33,652 nt of DNA from UBA4742 sp002403895. Lineage in GTDB: Bacteria > Actinomycetota > Acidimicrobiia > Acidimicrobiales > Acidimicrobilacustridaceae. Of the stretch, positions 16,769 through 23,999 are shown piece by piece; position 1 is the first letter of the stretch, and every line of letters starts with the position of its first letter. The stretch is taken from assembly GCA_036823295.1 (NCBI GenBank), contig DAISGD010000038.1, forward strand, positions 1 through 33,652, given 5' to 3'. A program made the translations under genes and the position numbers. Under the pieces are notes generated by a model. The model did not search any database. It was not told where the DNA came from and saw only the letters and a program-made list of their open reading frames with translations.

Positions 16769-16774
16769 TATGGT
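16769..16774 (+). promoter_or_regulatory. Leaderless-type -10 (TATGGT) for scpA
   Basis: TATGGT ends 6 nt before ATG 16781. The spacer GAGCCG is not a good ribosome site. This would drive scpA-scpB-rluB. Confidence 0.5.
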
Positions 16775-16780
16775 GAGCCG

Positions 16781-17557
16781 ATGCCCTATGCCGTGCAGAC
16801 CCCGGTGTTCGAGGGGCCCTTCGATCTGCTGCTCCATCTCATCTTGCGCCAGGAACTGGACCTCTACGAGATCTCGCTTTCGGCCATCGTCGATGCGTAC
16901 CTCGTTGAGGTGGCCCGCTTCGAGGAAGTGGATCTCGAGGTAGCCACGGAGTTCCTGCTCATCGCCGCCACCCTCGTCGAACTCAAGGCCCGGCGCTTGC
17001 TCCCCAACGAGAGCGATCTCGATCTCGACGACGAGCTGGCCCTGTGGGAAGAGCGAGACCTGCTCATCAACCGGCTGCTGGAGTGCAAGACATTCAAGGA
17101 CGCGGCGGTCATGTTGCACCGTCTCTCGCTCGAAGCGGCCCGGTCGTTGCCCCGGACCATGGGGCTCGAGGACCGATTCCTGGATCTGGCTCCGGACCTT
17201 TTGGAGGGCGTGGACACCGCCGACCTCAAGGCCGCCTATCTGCGGGCGATCATCCCCAGGCCGGTGCCGGTGGTCGAGGTCAGCCATATCCATTCGGTCC
17301 GAATAGGCGTCGTCGAAGCGGTCGAGGAACTGGTAGACGAGCTGCCTCGAGTCGGCCGCATCAGCTTTCGGGCCTTGACCGAGTCGTTGGTGGAGCGGCT
17401 CGAGGTCGTGGTGCGGTTCCTGGCCGTGCTCGAGCTGTACAAGCAGGGCCTGGTCGATCTCGACCAGCCGGGCGCCTTCGGTGAGATCCAGATCATATGG
17501 CTGGGCAACAACGATCGCCAGGCCGATCTGGCCGCCGTCGACGCCTACGACGGCTGA
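16781..17557 (+). CDS. scpA: Segregation and condensation protein A
   Basis: ScpA is the kleisin that bridges the SMC heads in the bacterial condensin complex. The 258-residue protein has the N-terminal kleisin block FEGPFDLLLHLILRQELDLYEI and FLLIAATLVELKARRLLP, an acidic middle, and a C-terminal winged-helix part with RISFRALTESLVERLEVVVRFLAVLELYKQGLVDLDQ, all typical. ATG 16781 is where the family starts; longer in-frame extensions run back through the divergent promoter and are not conserved. ScpB overlaps its stop by one base. In mycobacteria a parA-like gene precedes scpA; here it is missing. Confidence 0.95.
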   Translation: MPYAVQTPVFEGPFDLLLHLILRQELDLYEISLSAIVDAYLVEVARFEEVDLEVATEFLLIAATLVELKARRLLPNESDLDLDDELALWEERDLLINRLLECKTFKDAAVMLHRLSLEAARSLPRTMGLEDRFLDLAPDLLEGVDTADLKAAYLRAIIPRPVPVVEVSHIHSVRIGVVEAVEELVDELPRVGRISFRALTESLVERLEVVVRFLAVLELYKQGLVDLDQPGAFGEIQIIWLGNNDRQADLAAVDAYDG

Positions 17558-18201
17558 TGACCGACGAGACCCGGCGGGCCGTGGAGGCCATCTTGATGGT
17601 GGCCGACAGCCCCGTCGACCCCCATCTGCTGGCCCAGGTGACCGAGACGGCACCCGTCGTCATGGAACAACTGCTCGCCGAGATGGCCGCCGCCTACGAG
17701 ACCGAGCAGCGTGGCTTCGTGCTGGTGAAGGTGGCCGGCGGCTACCGGTTCCAGAGCCATCCGGAGTTGACCGGCTACGTCGAGCGTTTCGTGCTGGAGG
17801 GCCAGTCGGCCCGGCTGTCGTCGGCCGCGCTCGAAACGCTGGCCATCGTGGCCTACAAGCAACCCATCTCCCGGGCCCAGGTGGCCTCCATCCGGGGGGT
17901 CAACGTGGATGGCGTGATCCGGACGCTGGAGCAGCGGGGGTATATCGGCGAGATCGCCCGGGACCCGGGGCCCGGCCAGGCCGTGCTGTTCGGTACCACC
18001 TCGCAGTTCCTCGAACGCCTCGGTCTCGGGTCTCTCGAGGACCTGCCCCCGATCGCCGCCTTCGTGCCCGGCGCTGATGTGGTCGAGGCCCTCGAGGTCG
18101 GTCTCCGAGCCGAGCCGGACGATCTCCGAGTCGAGCCGGACCTCCAGGCTGAGCCAGACCAACCCACCGAACCGGGCGCGGACGAACCCGCTGAGGGGTG
18201 A
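17557..18201 (+). CDS. scpB: Segregation and condensation protein B
   Basis: ScpB dimers bind the ScpA kleisin in the SMC-ScpAB condensin. The 214-residue protein has two winged-helix domains; recognisable blocks are VEAILMVADSPVDPHLL, GFVLVKVAGGYRFQSHPE, LSSAALETLAIVAYKQPISRAQ (split motif of the family), RGVNVDGVIRTLEQRGYI and LFGTTSQFLERLGLGSLEDLP. The C-terminal 35 residues are an acidic low-complexity tail with repeated EPD steps. It starts at ATG 17557 in a TGATG overlap with scpA and ends in a TGATG overlap with rluB, so the three genes are translationally linked. Confidence 0.96.
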   Translation: MTDETRRAVEAILMVADSPVDPHLLAQVTETAPVVMEQLLAEMAAAYETEQRGFVLVKVAGGYRFQSHPELTGYVERFVLEGQSARLSSAALETLAIVAYKQPISRAQVASIRGVNVDGVIRTLEQRGYIGEIARDPGPGQAVLFGTTSQFLERLGLGSLEDLPPIAAFVPGADVVEALEVGLRAEPDDLRVEPDLQAEPDQPTEPGADEPAEG

Positions 18202-18998
18202 TGAGCGTGGCCGACGAGGGCAGGGCTGACCGCGGGCCGACCGGCGAGGGTGAGCGACTCCAGAAGGTGCTCGCCCGAGCGGGACTCGGCAGTCGCCGGG
18301 TGTGCGAGGACTTGATCGCCGCCGGTCGGGTCACCGTCGACGGGGTGGTGGCCGACCTCGGGCGTCGGGTCGACGCCGCCACGGCACTGGTCGAGGTCGA
18401 TGGGGTGGCTATCGGGGTGGCTCCCGGGCTGGTGTACTACCTGCTCAACAAGCCCGCCGGGGTAGTCACCACCGCCGATGATCCGCAGGGCCGGCCGACC
18501 GTGGTGGCCCTGGTGCCCGACGAGCCGCGGGTGTTCCCGGTCGGTCGGCTCGACCTCGAGACCGAGGGGCTGTTGCTGTTGACGAATGACGGCGAGCTCA
18601 CCCACCGCCTGACCCACCCCTCCTTCGGGGTGGACAAGGAGTACCTGGCCCACGTGGAGGGCCGTCTTACCCGGGCCGCCTTGCGGGTGCTGCGTGAAGG
18701 CGTGGAGCTCGACGACGGCATTACCGCTCCCGCCCAAGTCACCCAGGTCTCACCCGGCCTGCTGCGGCTCGTGATCCACGAGGGACGCAATCGTCAGGTC
18801 CGACGCATGTGCGAGACGGTGGGCTACCCGGTGCAACGATTGGTGCGCACCCGAATCGGCCCGTTGACTGACCGCAAGCTGAAGCCCGGACGCTGGCGCG
18901 AACTCACCACCAACGAGGTCCGCGCCCTCGAGCGAGCGGCCCGTGCGAGTTCGTCAGAGGGAGCGGCGCCCGACTCCGGCCCGCAGCCGGCCCACTAG
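18201..18998 (+). CDS. rluB: 23S rRNA pseudouridine synthase, RluB/RsuA family
   Basis: The enzyme isomerises a uridine in rRNA to pseudouridine. The 265-residue protein has an N-terminal S4 domain (ERLQKVLARAGLGSRRVCED, then LIAAGRVTVDG) and the RsuA-type catalytic domain with YLLNKPAGVVTT, the active-site aspartate in PVGRLDLETEGLLLLTNDG, and EGRNRQVRRMCETVGYPV. By position next to scpB this is RluB of the large subunit rather than RsuA. ATG 18201 overlaps the scpB stop and has GAGGGG ahead; GTG 18198 directly before it is an alternative. Its TAG stop is the first half of the aroH -10. The C-terminal 20 residues are Ala/Ser-rich and not conserved. Confidence 0.95.
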   Translation: MSVADEGRADRGPTGEGERLQKVLARAGLGSRRVCEDLIAAGRVTVDGVVADLGRRVDAATALVEVDGVAIGVAPGLVYYLLNKPAGVVTTADDPQGRPTVVALVPDEPRVFPVGRLDLETEGLLLLTNDGELTHRLTHPSFGVDKEYLAHVEGRLTRAALRVLREGVELDDGITAPAQVTQVSPGLLRLVIHEGRNRQVRRMCETVGYPVQRLVRTRIGPLTDRKLKPGRWRELTTNEVRALERAARASSSEGAAPDSGPQPAH

Positions 18999-19001
18999 CA
19001 T
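18996..19001 (+). promoter_or_regulatory. Leaderless-type -10 (TAGCAT) overlapping the rluB stop codon
   Basis: TAGCAT ends 8 nt before ATG 19010; its TAG is the rluB stop codon. Confidence 0.55.
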
Positions 19002-19009
19002 CGGCGCCC

Positions 19010-19378
19010 ATGCCTTCTGCCGTGCTGGCCCTGCGGGGCGCAACCACAATCGACGAAGACACCCCGGACCGGGTCCGCTCACGGACCGTGGCCCTGCTCG
19101 ACGCCATGATGGCCGCCAATGGGGTCGTCCACGACGACCTGATCAGCGTGATCTTCACGGCCACCGATGACATCCACTCGCTGTTCCCGGCCTTGGCCGG
19201 TCGCGAGAACGGACTGTCCGATGTGCCGCTGATCTGCGCCCGCGAGCTGGATATCACTGGGGCCAAGCCCCTCTGCATCCGTATCCTGATGCACGTGAAC
19301 ACCGACCGCGCTCGCGCCGAGTTGCACCACATCTATCTCGAGGGCGCCGCCGACCTGCGCGACGACCTCCCGGCCTGA
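19010..19378 (+). CDS. aroH: Chorismate mutase, AroH type
   Basis: This 122-residue enzyme converts chorismate to prephenate, the branch step to tyrosine and phenylalanine. It has the trimeric AroH fold rather than the all-helical AroQ fold, judged by LALRGATTIDEDTPD at the start, DDLISVIFTATDDIHSLFPA, VPLICARELDITGAKPLCIRI with the active-site Glu and Arg, and HHIYLEGAADLR with the active-site Tyr. ATG 19010 follows a leaderless -10. The next gene, tyrA, uses its product and starts seven bases after the stop. Confidence 0.95.
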   Translation: MPSAVLALRGATTIDEDTPDRVRSRTVALLDAMMAANGVVHDDLISVIFTATDDIHSLFPALAGRENGLSDVPLICARELDITGAKPLCIRILMHVNTDRARAELHHIYLEGAADLRDDLPA

Positions 19379-19385
19379 ACCTTCC

Positions 19386-20456
19386 GTGTCGACCGCCGCA
19401 CCGCGCCGCGCCCTCGTCATTGGTACCGGCCTGATCGGTGGGTCGATCGGTCTCGCCCTACGCCGCGACGGCTGGTATGTGACCGGGCGCGACCGCAACG
19501 AGGCCAACGCGGAGCGGGCGTTGGCGCTGGGCGCCTTGGACGCCGTTGGCCACGATTCCGACGCCGAGGTGACGTTCGTGGCCACCCCCGTGGGTGCGGT
19601 GAGCGACCAGGTGGCCGAGATGTTGGCCACCACGTCGGGGCTGGTGACCGACGTGGGCAGCGTGAAGTCGCCCATGCTGTCGCTGATGGAGGACCCCCGC
19701 TATATCGGTGGTCATCCCATGGCCGGCTCCGAGTTGGAGGGCGTCGACGGCGCCCGTGCCGATCTGTTCGAGGGTGCCACCTGGGTTCTCACCCCGGTGG
19801 CCGGCACCGATGACACCGCGTTCGCCACCATTCGCACGGTGGTGACGTCCCTGGGAGCGTCCGTGGTGTCGATCCCTCCGGACCGTCACGACTCCCTGGT
19901 GGCCGTGATCTCTCATGTGCCGCACCTCACCGCCGCCACCATGATGCGCCTGGCCGCCGAACGCTCGGAGGAGCATCGGCCACTGCTGCGCCTGGCCGCC
20001 GGCGGCTTCCGGGACATGACCCGCATCGCCGCCGGTCATCCGGGGATCTGGCCCGACATCTGCGCCGAGAACCGTGACGCGATCGTCGAGGAGCTGGACA
20101 GCCTCATCGAGGCGCTGGGCGAGGTCCGAGAGGTGGTCGCCGCCGGTGATCGCGACCGCCTCCTCCGCGTGCTGGAACGAGCCCGGCGAGCCCGCATCGC
20201 GCTGCCGGCGCGGGTGGCCCGACCCGAAGATCTCGTCGAGCTGCGCGTCACCATCCCCGACCGCGAGGGGGCGCTGGCGCCCATCTTCACGCTGGCCACG
20301 GACCTCGACGTGAGCATCGCCGACTTCGAGATCGCCCACTCGATCGAGGGCAACGAGGGTGTGCTCATCCTGCTGGTGGACGCCGAGCTGGGGGAGCGGC
20401 TGCAGGACGGGCTCACCGGCGCCGGCTACCGCCCGACCCTGCACCGCATCGAATGA
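19386..20456 (+). CDS. tyrA: Prephenate dehydrogenase
   Basis: TyrA oxidises and decarboxylates prephenate to 4-hydroxyphenylpyruvate for tyrosine synthesis. The 356-residue protein has an N-terminal Rossmann fold (IGTGLIGGSIGLAL), FVATPV, VTDVGSVKSPML, GGHPMAGSELEGVDGA, and the helical part with the catalytic His in VISHVPHLTAA. The last 75 residues (LVELRVTIPDREGALAPIF and on) are an ACT domain, the usual site of feedback control by tyrosine, here fused at the C-terminus. GTG 19386 is the only start placing the Rossmann loop at the family position. AroA overlaps the stop by four bases (ATGA), so the two are coupled. Confidence 0.95.
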   Translation: MSTAAPRRALVIGTGLIGGSIGLALRRDGWYVTGRDRNEANAERALALGALDAVGHDSDAEVTFVATPVGAVSDQVAEMLATTSGLVTDVGSVKSPMLSLMEDPRYIGGHPMAGSELEGVDGARADLFEGATWVLTPVAGTDDTAFATIRTVVTSLGASVVSIPPDRHDSLVAVISHVPHLTAATMMRLAAERSEEHRPLLRLAAGGFRDMTRIAAGHPGIWPDICAENRDAIVEELDSLIEALGEVREVVAAGDRDRLLRVLERARRARIALPARVARPEDLVELRVTIPDREGALAPIFTLATDLDVSIADFEIAHSIEGNEGVLILLVDAELGERLQDGLTGAGYRPTLHRIE

Positions 20457-21826
20457 GCTCGTCGGTCGACCCGCTGCTCATCGGGCCCCTCGTCGGACCC
20501 CTCGTGGGCACCGCGCTCGTCCCCGGATCCAAGAGCATCACCAACCGCGCCCTGGTGTGCGCCGCGCTGGCCGCGGGGACGAGCACTCTCGACGGCGTGC
20601 TCTTCGCCGACGACACCGAAGCCATGATGGATTGCCTCACGCGGCTCGGCATCGGCATCGAGAGTGATCGCTCGGCGTCGAGGGTCACCGTCTCGGGCAA
20701 GCGCATGCCCAGCGAGATACCGACGCGCCAGGAGCAAGAACCGTGGCGGGCGCGGCGGAGTTGCGTGCCCGCCACGAAGGCCTCCCTCGACGCTCGGCTG
20801 TCAGGCACCACGGCCCGATTCATCGCCCCCGTGTTGTTGCTGGCCGACGGGGAGTTCCGGCTCGATGGAGCCGAGCCGTTGCGAGCCCGGCCCATGAACA
20901 CGACCCTCGACATCCTTCGGGAGCTGGGCGCAGAGGTCGAGGAGCTCGCGGAGCCGGGACATCTACCCGTGGTCGTGCGCACCAACGGTTGCTACCGAGA
21001 GGGCGGGTTCGGTGTGTCGATCCCTGCCGGGGCCTCCAGCCAGTTCGCCTCGGGCCTGTTGATGGTCGCGCCGCTCTTCGAGAGCGGCTTACAGGTAGTG
21101 CTCACCGGTCCGGCCGTGTCGCAGCCCTACATCGAGATGACGTTGGCCGTCATGCGGGCGTTCGGAGTTGAGGCTTGGCAACCCGATGCCGAGCCCGGCC
21201 ACTACGGCGTGCCCGACGCGGAGTACCGCCCCACTGAGTACGCCATCGAGCCCGACGCGTCGGCGGCGTCGTACTTCTTCGCCGCCGCCGCCATCACCGG
21301 CGGCCGGGTCCGGGTCGACGGCCTCGGGACGGACTCGTTGCAGGGGGACCTCGCCTTCATCGACGTGCTCGAGCGGATGGGCGCCGAGATCGAGCGGGGG
21401 AGCGACTACACCGAAGTGCGGGGCACGGGGGTGCTGCACGGCGTGACGGCCGACTTCTCCCAGATCTCCGATACGGCCCAGACCTTGGCCGCGGTGGCGG
21501 TGTTCGCCGACTCGCCCACCGAGGTGACCGGCATCGGGTTCATCCGGCGCAAGGAGACCGACCGCATCGCCGGGGTGGTGACGGAGCTGCGGCGGTGCGG
21601 CATCGGTGCCACCGAGACCGACGGCGGGTTCCGCATCGTGCCCGGCGTACCCCAGCCGGCGGTCATCCAGACCTATAACGATCACCGCATGGCGATGAGC
21701 TTCGCCCTGCTCGGGTTGCGGGTGCACGGCATCCAGATCGCGGAGCCCGGCTGCGTGGCCAAGACCTTCCCCCGCTACTGGGAGGCGCTCGACCAGCTGC
21801 GAACCGGGCCCTCGACGGCGCAGTAG
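20453..21826 (+). CDS. aroA: 3-phosphoshikimate 1-carboxyvinyltransferase (EPSP synthase)
   Basis: AroA joins phosphoenolpyruvate to shikimate 3-phosphate in the shikimate pathway. Of 457 residues, the conserved blocks are PGSKSITNRALV near the start, DARLSGTTARF near 113, RPMNTTLDILRELGA, SQFASGLLMVAP, SQPYIEMTLAVMRAFGV, the active-site Asp in IEPDASAASYFFAA, GFIRRKETDRIAG and YNDHRMAMSFALL. Between the second beta segment and the DARLSGTTARF block lies an extra stretch (residues about 83-111) that I do not see in the usual family; it is rich in Arg, Gln and Pro and its DNA contains a perfect inverted repeat. The open frame continues correctly on both sides, so the gene looks intact. ATG 20453 overlaps the tyrA stop. 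Its TAG stop forms part of the cmk -10. Confidence 0.94.
   Translation: MSSSVDPLLIGPLVGPLVGTALVPGSKSITNRALVCAALAAGTSTLDGVLFADDTEAMMDCLTRLGIGIESDRSASRVTVSGKRMPSEIPTRQEQEPWRARRSCVPATKASLDARLSGTTARFIAPVLLLADGEFRLDGAEPLRARPMNTTLDILRELGAEVEELAEPGHLPVVVRTNGCYREGGFGVSIPAGASSQFASGLLMVAPLFESGLQVVLTGPAVSQPYIEMTLAVMRAFGVEAWQPDAEPGHYGVPDAEYRPTEYAIEPDASAASYFFAAAAITGGRVRVDGLGTDSLQGDLAFIDVLERMGAEIERGSDYTEVRGTGVLHGVTADFSQISDTAQTLAAVAVFADSPTEVTGIGFIRRKETDRIAGVVTELRRCGIGATETDGGFRIVPGVPQPAVIQTYNDHRMAMSFALLGLRVHGIQIAEPGCVAKTFPRYWEALDQLRTGPSTAQ
20743..20775 (+). repeat. Inverted repeat within the extra segment of aroA
   Basis: GTGGCGGGC (20743-20751) is the exact reverse complement of GCCCGCCAC (20767-20775). 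With one G-T pair the stem extends to 12 pairs around a 9-nt loop. It lies inside the coding segment that appears to be additional to the AroA family. Confidence 0.85.
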
Positions 21827-21829
21827 GGT
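21824..21829 (+). promoter_or_regulatory. Leaderless-type -10 (TAGGGT) overlapping the aroA stop codon
   Basis: TAGGGT ends 9 nt before ATG 21839; TAG is the aroA stop codon. Confidence 0.45.
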
Positions 21830-21838
21830 GCCCAGTCG

Positions 21839-22474
21839 ATGAGGGTGATCGCGATCGACGGCCCGGCGGGCTCGGGCAAGTCCACCGTGGCCAAGGCCCT
21901 AGCCCAGCGCTTGGGGCTCGACTACCTGGATACCGGTGCCATGTACCGCTCCGTGGCCTTTGCTGCCCTGCGTCGCGGCATCGATCCCGAAGAGCAAGAC
22001 CAGGTGGCCAAGGTGGCCCGTGATCTCGAGCTGCGTATGGCCGCCGACGGCACCATCACGGTCGACGGCGCCGACGCCACCATCGAGATCCGCGGCCCGG
22101 AGGTGACCCGGGCGGTTAGCATCGTCGCCGCCAATCCGGCGGTGCGTGACGAGATGCGCCAGCGCCAGCGGGAGTGGGCCACCAAGCACGGCGGTGGCGT
22201 GATGGAAGGCCGCGACATCGGCACCGTCGTGTTCCCCGATGCCGAGTTGAAGGTTTACCTCGACGCCTCCCCCGAGGTCCGTGCCTCACGCCGCTCCAAG
22301 GAAGTGGCCGAGCTGGCCTATGAGACGGTGGCCTCGGACCTGGCCCGGCGCGACGCCCTCGATCAGGGTCGGGCCGACAGCCCGTTGCGGGAGGCGGCCG
22401 ACGCCGTGGTGATCGACACCAGCGCGCTGAGCATCGACGAGATCATCGCCGCGGTGCTCGACCGCCTGTCCTAG
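21839..22474 (+). CDS. cmk: Cytidylate kinase
   Basis: Cmk phosphorylates CMP and dCMP with ATP. The 211-residue protein has the P-loop GPAGSGKST at residues 8-16, LDYLDTGAMYRSVAF, ITVDGADATIEIRGPEVTRAVSIVAANPAVR of the CMP-binding insert, and GRDIGTVVFPDAELKVYLDAS, then RRDALDQGRADSPL in the lid. The size is typical. It lies between aroA and plsC, an arrangement found in many bacteria. ATG 21839 has a leaderless-type -10, and its TAG stop starts the -10 of plsC. Confidence 0.97.
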   Translation: MRVIAIDGPAGSGKSTVAKALAQRLGLDYLDTGAMYRSVAFAALRRGIDPEEQDQVAKVARDLELRMAADGTITVDGADATIEIRGPEVTRAVSIVAANPAVRDEMRQRQREWATKHGGGVMEGRDIGTVVFPDAELKVYLDASPEVRASRRSKEVAELAYETVASDLARRDALDQGRADSPLREAADAVVIDTSALSIDEIIAAVLDRLS

Positions 22475-22477
22475 GTT
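22472..22477 (+). promoter_or_regulatory. Leaderless-type -10 (TAGGTT) overlapping the cmk stop codon
   Basis: TAGGTT ends 6 nt before ATG 22484; TAG is the cmk stop codon. Confidence 0.5.
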
Positions 22478-22483
22478 CACGCC

Positions 22484-23218
22484 ATGGCTGAGGACGCCCC
22501 CATCATCCGCCCCGAAGGCCACGAGTTCGGAGAACGCCTCGGGCTGGGTCAGCGTCTGTTCTACAAGTTCATGCGGGGTGTGGTGATCGTCCTCACCAGT
22601 TCGTATTTCCGGTCCAAGGTGGTCGGGGCCGAGCACATCCCCAAGGGTGGCCCCTTCATCCTGTCGCCCATCCACCGTTCCAACCTGGACACGCCGTTCG
22701 TGGCTCTGGCCACCCCCCGACGGCTGCGCTACATGGGCAAGGAGTCGTTGTGGAAGGGCCGATTTGGCGCCTGGTTTTTCACCGCGCTGGGTGGATTCCC
22801 GGTCAAGCGGGGTACTGCCGACCGGGAGGCGTTGCGGGCCTGCCAGGAGGTCCTGGAGCGGGGTGAGCCACTGGTGCTGTTCCCCGAGGGCACCCGCCAG
22901 TTCGGCCCCGAGACCCAGCACTTCTTCGACGGCGCAGCCTTTCTGGCCTGCCGTACGGGGGCACCTATCGTCCCCGTCGGGCTGGGGGGCACCGAGGCGG
23001 CCATGCCCAAGGGCTCGAAGATGGTGCATCCGGTGAAGATGACCATCGTCATCGGCGAGCCGCTGGTCCCGCCGCCGTTGCCGACCAACGGCCGGGCGTC
23101 GCGCCACGACATCAAGGCGCTGACTGCCGATTTGACCGAGCGGATCCAGGTGCTGTTCGACGAGGCCCAGGAACTGGCGGGGCGACCCAACGATCACGAC
23201 ACGCCCGCCGGCCCCTGA
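22484..23218 (+). CDS. plsC: 1-acyl-sn-glycerol-3-phosphate acyltransferase (PlsC family)
   Basis: The enzyme adds the second acyl chain to lysophosphatidic acid, giving phosphatidic acid at the cytoplasmic membrane. The 244-residue protein has the acyltransferase motif HX4D as HRSNLD near residue 63, the GGFPVKRGTAD block, FPEGTRQFG near 135, and PIVPVGLGGTEAAMPKG. A weakly hydrophobic segment (FMRGVVIVLTSSYF) near residue 35 would lie on the membrane. It follows cmk with a nine-base gap. The next gene on this side is on the other strand, 90 bases beyond its stop. Confidence 0.92.
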   Translation: MAEDAPIIRPEGHEFGERLGLGQRLFYKFMRGVVIVLTSSYFRSKVVGAEHIPKGGPFILSPIHRSNLDTPFVALATPRRLRYMGKESLWKGRFGAWFFTALGGFPVKRGTADREALRACQEVLERGEPLVLFPEGTRQFGPETQHFFDGAAFLACRTGAPIVPVGLGGTEAAMPKGSKMVHPVKMTIVIGEPLVPPPLPTNGRASRHDIKALTADLTERIQVLFDEAQELAGRPNDHDTPAGP

Positions 23219-23308
23219 GGCTCCGGCCCAAGGATCGGATCAGGCGTCGTAGTCGTAGGCGGAGGCGGCCGGTCCGAGGGGGACCACCACCCAGCGGCCA
23301 CCGGCGCG

Positions 23309-23857
23309 CTAGAACAACCGGGCTTTGGCCGTCATCTCGCGCACCAGCGGTTCGAAGTGCTCGAGCGGTAGGGTGTCGTAGCCCGGGTCGAAGGCGACCT
23401 GGTCCCAATCGTCGGCGAAGCGGGCCGTCAGTTCGAAGAACGACTCGCCCTCGTACTTGTCTCGGGCGTCGGGGTCACCGCCGAAGTGGGCGTAGTAGTG
23501 CTTGCCCTGGAAGTCCTGGTGGGTCCGCACCATCTGGTACACGTCGTCGCTCACGTAGGGCCGGATGATCTCCGCGGCGATGGCGGGATGGTTGGGCACA
23601 CTCACGGCCTTGCCGATGTCGTGACACAGCGAGGCGAAGACGACCTCGGGCTCGGCGCCGTCACGTTCGGCTCGGGTGGCCGTCTGCAGGCAGTGGGTCA
23701 GCTGGTCGGTGACGAAGCCGTCGCTGATCTCGCCCAGGGAGGCCAACATGGCGAGGATCCGCTCCGCCACCCGGCTCTGGTTGGCAGAGGTCTCCTGGCC
23801 GATCACCATCCACTGCTCGTGGGTTGACTCGTCCATGCGGGTGAAGGAAGCCGTCAT
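23309..23857 (-). CDS. HD-domain protein resembling PhnZ/MIOX-type diiron oxygenases
   Basis: From ATG 23857 this is 182 residues. It carries the ordered metal ligands of the HD fold: DQLTHCLQTA, the HD pair in SLCHDIGKAV, NHPAIAAEIIRPYV, and RTHQDFQGKHYYAHF, then DPDARDKY and a late Asp in RFADDWDQVAFDPGY. This pattern, with the Lys after the fourth His and the W-D-Q/D block, is closer to the mixed-valent diiron oxygenases (PhnZ, myo-inositol oxygenase) than to phosphohydrolases. That is inference from motifs, and the substrate is unknown. Starts are unclear: GTG 23980 and ATG 23836 are in frame, none with a ribosome site. It lies downstream of the ECF42 sigma gene on the same strand. The frame stays open for 22 codons past its TAG stop. 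Confidence 0.82.
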   Translation of the reverse strand: MTASFTRMDESTHEQWMVIGQETSANQSRVAERILAMLASLGEISDGFVTDQLTHCLQTATRAERDGAEPEVVFASLCHDIGKAVSVPNHPAIAAEIIRPYVSDDVYQMVRTHQDFQGKHYYAHFGGDPDARDKYEGESFFELTARFADDWDQVAFDPGYDTLPLEHFEPLVREMTAKARLF

Positions 23858-23993
23858 GGTCCCAGTGTGGCAGCCCGACGCCAGGCCCGCACTCTCTCGA
23901 TCTCCACCCCGCGCCGCGCCCCCGCCTGGGGTCAGCGGCCGGAGTTCGACCTCGAGCGCGTTCCAGATGCCGGTGACCACCAGCAGGACGAGG

Positions 23994-23999
23994 AGGCTA
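23994..23999 (-). promoter_or_regulatory. Possible -10 (TAGCCT) overlapping the ECF sigma stop codon
   Basis: On the minus strand TAGCCT begins with the sigma gene's TAG stop. It could start a transcript near 23986 for the HD-domain gene, just ahead of GTG 23980. If translation starts at 23857 the leader would be about 130 nt. Confidence 0.3.

Noticed and set aside
20690..20790. Compensated frameshift in aroA to explain the unusual segment
   Set aside because: Other frames across the segment do not restore a family-like sequence, and the conserved blocks before and after are in the same frame.
23861..23996. Small membrane-protein gene between the ECF sigma gene and the HD gene
   Set aside because: One frame reads a hydrophobic stretch (LLVLLVVTGIWNALE) joined in frame to the HD gene, but it has no good start or ribosome site and becomes Gly/Arg-rich.
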